Shown: positions 60,321 through 64,000 of the stretch, piece after piece
Layout of the letters: each line of letters begins with the position of its first letter
Numbering within the stretch: position 1 is the stretch's first letter
NCBI RefSeq assembly: GCF_017939705.1
Contig: NZ_JAGKSQ010000009.1
Location: 1-64,000 of the forward strand
Reading direction: 5' to 3'
Source: Halalkalibacter suaedae
GTDB lineage: Bacteria > Bacillota > Bacilli > Bacillales > Bacillaceae_D
DNA: 64,000 nt
The notes under the pieces: model-generated
The model's input: only the letters and a program-made list of their open reading frames with translations
What the model was told of the DNA's origin: nothing
Database searches by the model: none
Position numbers and translations under genes: made by a program

Positions 60321-61400
60321 ATGAAAACAAAACTCGGTTTATTGTATGGTGGAAAATCTGCTGAACATAAAGTTTCATTACAAACGGCAAAAGCGGTTAT
60401 TAAAGCGTTAGATTTAACAAAATATGAAATACATCCAATATATATTTCAGAAACCGGTACTTGGGTCAGGGGAGAACAGCTTCAAGGACCTGTTGACGAT
60501 GTGAAGGAGCTTCAATTGAATGATGGGGAATTCATTTCTCCAGTTGCTTTGAATTCAGAAATATTCCCGGTCAATCAAGCGAATGAAGACAAAATTGATG
60601 TTGTCTTTCCATTGCTGCATGGACCAAATGGAGAAGATGGAACCGTTCAAGGATTGTTAGAACTAATGAATATTCCTTATGTTGGTAACGGGGTACTTGC
60701 TTCTGCTGCTGGAATGGATAAAGTTATGATGAAGAATATTTATGAGCAGGCTGGTATTAAGCAGGCTAACTATGTATGGTATATCCGTAGTGATTGGGAA
60801 AAGGATGTAGAAGCAGCCTACAACAATGTCGAAGAAAAGCTTGGTTATCCTTGCTTCGTAAAACCGGCTAACTTAGGCTCCAGTGTTGGAATTAGTAAGT
60901 GTAAAAACCGCGAAGGCTTAGAAAAAGCCTTCAAAGAAGCCTTTGAATATGATCGTAAAATTATTATTGAAGAAGGAATCGATGGTCGTGAAGTAGAAAT
61001 CGCAGTATTAGGTAATGATAATCCAGAATGCTCGGTTGTGGGTGAGATCGTTCCAACAACAGATTTCTACGATTACAAGGCAAAATATGAGGACGGAGAC
61101 ACTGGACTTATTATTCCTGCAGATATTACTGAGGAAGAATATGAGAACATTAAGACTGTTGCAATTCAATCGTTTAAAGCTCTCGATTGCTCAGGTCTAG
61201 TGCGCGCTGACTTCTTTTTAACAAAAGAAGGTGAGGTTCTCATGAACGAGGTGAATACAATGCCGGGGTTTACGCCAGTTAGCATGTTCCCATTGCTATG
61301 GCAGGAATCTGGTTTACCTTATTCAGAGCTAATCGGAAAGTTAGTTGATCTTGGTGTAGAACGTCACGCAGAAAAACAGAAGATAAAATACACCTTCTAA
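60321..61400 (+). CDS. ddl: D-alanine--D-alanine ligase
   Basis: Ddl joins two D-Ala residues for the peptidoglycan pentapeptide. The 359-aa enzyme has [14 protein letters not shown] at the N-terminus, [20 protein letters not shown] (about residues 92-111), the ATP-grasp lysine segment [16 protein letters not shown], and [17 protein letters not shown] near the C-terminus. It is the longer VanA-like/Bacillus type. GGAGG lies 6 nt before ATG 60321, so GTG 60315 is not used. murF follows in the same direction, as in B. subtilis, although a terminator hairpin lies between them. Confidence 0.96.
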   Translation: MKTKLGLLYGGKSAEHKVSLQTAKAVIKALDLTKYEIHPIYISETGTWVRGEQLQGPVDDVKELQLNDGEFISPVALNSEIFPVNQANEDKIDVVFPLLHGPNGEDGTVQGLLELMNIPYVGNGVLASAAGMDKVMMKNIYEQAGIKQANYVWYIRSDWEKDVEAAYNNVEEKLGYPCFVKPANLGSSVGISKCKNREGLEKAFKEAFEYDRKIIIEEGIDGREVEIAVLGNDNPECSVVGEIVPTTDFYDYKAKYEDGDTGLIIPADITEEEYENIKTVAIQSFKALDCSGLVRADFFLTKEGEVLMNEVNTMPGFTPVSMFPLLWQESGLPYSELIGKLVDLGVERHAEKQKIKYTF

Positions 61401-61414
61401 GCATAATAATAGGA

Positions 61415-61450
61415 AGGAGGTTGACTACATCGTGGGTCAGCCTCCTTTTA
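61415..61450 (+). terminator. Hairpin between ddl and murF
   Basis: AGGAGGTTGAC pairs with GTCAGCCTCCT (one G-U pair) over a 10-nt loop, then TTTTA. It is probably a partial terminator that lowers murF expression relative to ddl. The stem includes a GGAGG that could otherwise look like an RBS. Confidence 0.75.
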
Positions 61451-61503
61451 CATAGGATAAAAAAGGAACAGCAATGAATGACGATAAAAAGGAGCGATTG
61501 CAA

Positions 61504-62874
61504 GTGATTATAAGAAATTTAAACGATATTGTTGGATGGGTGAACGGAAAGGCTGAAGCTAAAGAAGTAAGCTCTGTGGAGGTTGCGGGAGTCTCAACTG
61601 ATACAAGAACAATACAAAAAGGTAATCTCTATGTACCGCTTGTCGGAGAAAACTTCAACGGACATGATTTTGTTGAGGTGGCCATTAGTAACGGAGCATC
61701 GGGAACTCTCTGGCAAAAAAATCAACCTAATCCTCCTACAGACGTACCGTTAATCTATGTTGAGGACACATTATTAGCATTACAGAGCTTAGCCAAGAAC
61801 TACTTAGCAAGTCTTTCGACAAAGGTAATTGGGATCACGGGAAGTAACGGGAAAACAACGACGAAGGACATGGTAACCTCGGTGCTTGCAACAACGTATA
61901 AGGTGCAAAAAACAGAGGGTAATTATAATAATCATATTGGTCTTCCGTTAACCATTCTCCGATTAGAGGAAGATACAGAAATTGCAGTATTAGAAATGGG
62001 GATGAGTGGAAGAGGAGAAATAGAACTTCTGTCAACAATTGCAACACCTGATGCGGCAATTATCACAAACATCGGTGAATCTCATCTGCAGGACTTAGGG
62101 TCACGTGAAGCTATTTCAGAAGCAAAGTTTGAAATCACAGCAGGCTTACAAGAGAACGGTACACTTGTTATCCATGGAGATGAGCCTCTATTAACAGAAA
62201 AGGTAACGAATAGCCTGTTTACGATCAAAACCTTTGGTAGCTCTCGGTCGAATGATTATTACCCAGTGCAGATTGAACAAAAGAGCAACGGAACTTATTT
62301 CACGATGAATGAAGAAATTGAGACTAACTTCTTCATTCCAGTGCTTGGTAAGCACAATATTAACAATGCTCTTTCTGCTATCGCAATTGCAGTGCAGTTT
62401 GATGTGCCCATCCCGAGCATCAAAAAAGGGTTAGAGATGATCAAACTGACAGGAATGCGAACGGAATTACTTCAAGGAAAAGATGGAGTGGCAGTTATTA
62501 ATGATGCATATAATGCAAGCCCAACATCAATGCGTGCTGCAATTGAATTGCTTCAGGACTTAAAAAATTATAAGAAGAAAATCGTCGTCTTAGGTGATAT
62601 GTTAGAGTTAGGAGATAATGAAGAGACATTTCATTATGAAGTCGGAAAAGGTATTAACATCAATGAAATCGATTATGTTATCACATTTGGACAATTGGGA
62701 AGAAAAATTGCTGAAGGTGCGAAAGAAAATTTTTCAGGAAATAACGTTTTCGCATATGATGATAAGCAGGAATTGATTGCAAAGCTTGTAGATGTTGTTG
62801 CTGCTGGTGATATTGTTTTAGTCAAAGGCTCTAGAGGCATGAAATTAGAAGAAGTTGTTCATGCTCTAATCTAA
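61504..62874 (+). CDS. murF: UDP-MurNAc-tripeptide--D-Ala-D-Ala ligase MurF
   Basis: MurF adds the D-Ala-D-Ala made by Ddl to the UDP-MurNAc tripeptide. The protein has STDTRTIQKGNLYVPLVGENF near residue 30, the ATP loop GITGSNGKTTTKDMV (about residues 112-126), NNHIGLPLTIL, and NDAYNASPTSM near 333. GTG 61504, with AAAGGAG upstream, gives 456 aa and the family-type start MIIRNLNDIVGWVNG. ATG 61474 also has an RBS and would give 466 aa, so the start is not fully settled. Confidence 0.95.
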   Translation: MIIRNLNDIVGWVNGKAEAKEVSSVEVAGVSTDTRTIQKGNLYVPLVGENFNGHDFVEVAISNGASGTLWQKNQPNPPTDVPLIYVEDTLLALQSLAKNYLASLSTKVIGITGSNGKTTTKDMVTSVLATTYKVQKTEGNYNNHIGLPLTILRLEEDTEIAVLEMGMSGRGEIELLSTIATPDAAIITNIGESHLQDLGSREAISEAKFEITAGLQENGTLVIHGDEPLLTEKVTNSLFTIKTFGSSRSNDYYPVQIEQKSNGTYFTMNEEIETNFFIPVLGKHNINNALSAIAIAVQFDVPIPSIKKGLEMIKLTGMRTELLQGKDGVAVINDAYNASPTSMRAAIELLQDLKNYKKKIVVLGDMLELGDNEETFHYEVGKGININEIDYVITFGQLGRKIAEGAKENFSGNNVFAYDDKQELIAKLVDVVAAGDIVLVKGSRGMKLEEVVHALI

Positions 62875-62922
62875 AAAGTAAGGCGATACTTTTTGTATTA
62901 GTTTCGCTAATAGAGTACCGTA

Positions 62923-62956
62923 AAACACCTTTGAGTCTCATTGCTCAAAGGTGTTT
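62923..62956 (+). terminator. Hairpin after murF
   Basis: A perfect 13-bp stem (AAACACCTTTGAG / CTCAAAGGTGTTT) with an 8-nt loop, but no T run follows. It may protect the mRNA 3' end rather than terminate. Confidence 0.6.
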
Positions 62957-63041
62957 GGCGTGGTGTCTAAATAGAACTATATGTCTTCCTTCTATCGTTA
63001 TAGGAGGAAAAATATTTAGATGTTATTTCTAAATACTTTCT

Positions 63042-63076
63042 AGTATACTTCTTTTTTAAGTATACTATTTTTTTTA
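63042..63076 (+). terminator. AT-rich hairpin with T run upstream of the symporter gene
   Basis: AGTATACTT and AAGTATACT form a 9-bp stem over CTTTTTT and are followed by A and about nine T. It lies only about 16 bp before the next start codon, so it could end murF transcription or act as an attenuator for the symporter gene. Confidence 0.55.
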
Positions 63077-63091
63077 CGAGAGGAAATGAAC

Positions 63092-64000
63092 ATGTCACAA
63101 GAACAATGGAAGTCGAAAATTGGTTTCATCTTTGCAGCCGCGGGGTCTGCGATTGGTCTAGGGGCCATTTGGAAATTCCCTTATGTAGCTGGAACTGGGG
63201 GAGGCGGTGCGTTCCTTCTTATCTTTCTTTTATTTACTTTGTTTTTAGGAGCTCCTCTTTTAATAGGAGAATTTTTAATTGGGCGTAAAACAAAGGGAGA
63301 TGCAATTACCACTTATCAAAGGATTGCTCCAAACTCTTCATGGGGAATAGTAGGGATAATAGGAGTCGTTACTTGTTTTATTCTTTTATCCTTTTATAGT
63401 GTTGTTGGTGGTTGGATCATTATTTACTTATTCGAGGCTTTAACAGGTGGACTAACCGGTTTATCCCAAGATCAATACGGTATGTTATTTGGAGAGATTA
63501 TCGCCAATCCGCTTCCGACGCTGCTTGCACAGCTAACTTTTGTCCTTCTGACAATTATAGTTGTAGCAAAAGGTGTCCAAAAAGGTATTGAAAATGCAAG
63601 TAAGATTATGATGCCAGCACTCTTTATACTCTTTCTATTAATTGTTATTCGTTCACTTAGTCTTGATGGAGCTAGTGAGGGAGTGAAATTTTTGTTCGTT
63701 CCTGATTTCACAAAACTCACTTCTGAAACGATCTTAATTGCGTTAGGACAAGCCTTTTTTACGCTATCATTAGGTGCGTCTGCTATGGTGACCTACGCAT
63801 CATATTTACCTAAAACTCAAAATCTACCGAGATCCGCTTTGTCAATCGTTCTAATGAATATTGTCATCGCTATACTCGCTGGGTTAGCTATTTTCCCAGG
63901 AGTGTTTTCTTTCGGATTGGAGCCTAATGCAGGTCCGGTGTTGATTTTTGCGGTATTACCAGCAGTATTTAGTCAGATGGGATTCGGTATGCTTTTCTTT
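63092..64000 (+). CDS. Sodium:neurotransmitter symporter family protein (partial, cut by window end)
   Basis: The reading frame runs open from ATG 63092 to the window end (303 codons) and continues beyond it. The N-terminus [37 protein letters not shown] (quoted in part: [17 protein letters not shown]) is the hallmark of helix 1 in the SNF/NSS family (LeuT relatives), with the sodium and substrate site at the unwound GLG region. At least seven hydrophobic segments are visible. It imports an amino acid or related solute with Na+. AGAGG lies 8 nt before ATG. An in-frame ATG at 63086 is less likely. Confidence 0.93.
   Translation, partial: MSQEQWKSKIGFIFAAAGSAIGLGAIWKFPYVAGTGGGGAFLLIFLLFTLFLGAPLLIGEFLIGRKTKGDAITTYQRIAPNSSWGIVGIIGVVTCFILLSFYSVVGGWIIIYLFEALTGGLTGLSQDQYGMLFGEIIANPLPTLLAQLTFVLLTIIVVAKGVQKGIENASKIMMPALFILFLLIVIRSLSLDGASEGVKFLFVPDFTKLTSETILIALGQAFFTLSLGASAMVTYASYLPKTQNLPRSALSIVLMNIVIAILAGLAIFPGVFSFGLEPNAGPVLIFAVLPAVFSQMGFGMLFF

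Overview
The window is low-GC Firmicute DNA, most likely from a Bacillaceae member (a Bacillus relative, possibly alkaliphilic or halophilic, which the sequence does not settle). The evidence is close protein similarity to Bacillus subtilis, RBSs of the AGGAGG type, Rho-independent terminators throughout, a CIRCE element, CcpA-type cre sites, PhoP and Rex operators, and a B. subtilis-like gene order from thiL to groEL: thiL-tsaE-tsaB-rimI-tsaD, ydiF, rex-tatA-tatC, ydiK/ydiL, groES-groEL. As in B. subtilis, this block lies just after an rRNA operon.

Layout. (1) 1-1374: 3' end of a 23S rRNA gene, a 5S gene with terminator, then about 1 kb of non-coding DNA carrying a striking hierarchical array: blocks of five TTATGA motifs spaced exactly 21 bp, repeated every 146-148 bp. 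(2) 1373-8710: molybdenum-cofactor genes in two divergent operons (moaB-mobA-moaC; moeA-mobB-moaE-moaD), a small membrane-anchored protein, a kinase-like phosphotransferase and a PLP trans-sulfuration enzyme. MITE-like repeats lie at 5539 and 8718. (3) 9081-9472: a second, identical 5S gene plus an initiator tRNA gene with their own promoter and terminator. (4) 9727-25395: the conserved housekeeping block, with a DnaA-box cluster after tsaD, a large phosphatase-like membrane protein, a Rex- and perhaps Fnr-controlled DoxX gene, an MFS exporter, and groESL. (5) 25851-28400: a cell-wall-anchored acid phosphatase behind an 11-bp-phased PhoP-box array. (6) 28664-39601: a chemoreceptor and a glycan-use cluster: an AraC-GH39 fusion, a membrane-anchored permuted GH3 enzyme, a normal GH3 enzyme and a Gfo/Idh/MocA oxidoreductase.

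(7) 39836-49519: iron/metal acquisition. A YclQ-N-O-P-like siderophore importer and a five-gene NikABCDE/Cnt-type importer both sit behind Fur boxes. (8) 49774-53565: a histidine kinase/response regulator pair divergent from a DUF418 membrane protein. (9) 53868-58988: a second chemoreceptor with a sigma-D-type promoter, then a sugar isomerase, a DUF2264 protein and a 2-hydroxyacid dehydrogenase behind a near-cre site. (10) 59304-64000: a Fur-box nitroreductase, a MITE-like repeat lacking its GC-rich core, ddl, murF, and a sodium:neurotransmitter symporter gene cut by the window edge.

The window mixes core chromosome (translation, tRNA t6A modification, Tat secretion, chaperonin, wall precursors) with accessory nutrient-scavenging operons, most of which have a recognisable nutrient or redox operator: PhoP for phosphate, CcpA for carbon, Fur for iron, Rex and Fnr for redox state. 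No transposase, prophage, CRISPR array or restriction system was found. Start codons were often moved from the longest ORF to one that fits an RBS and family length; each case is noted in its entry.
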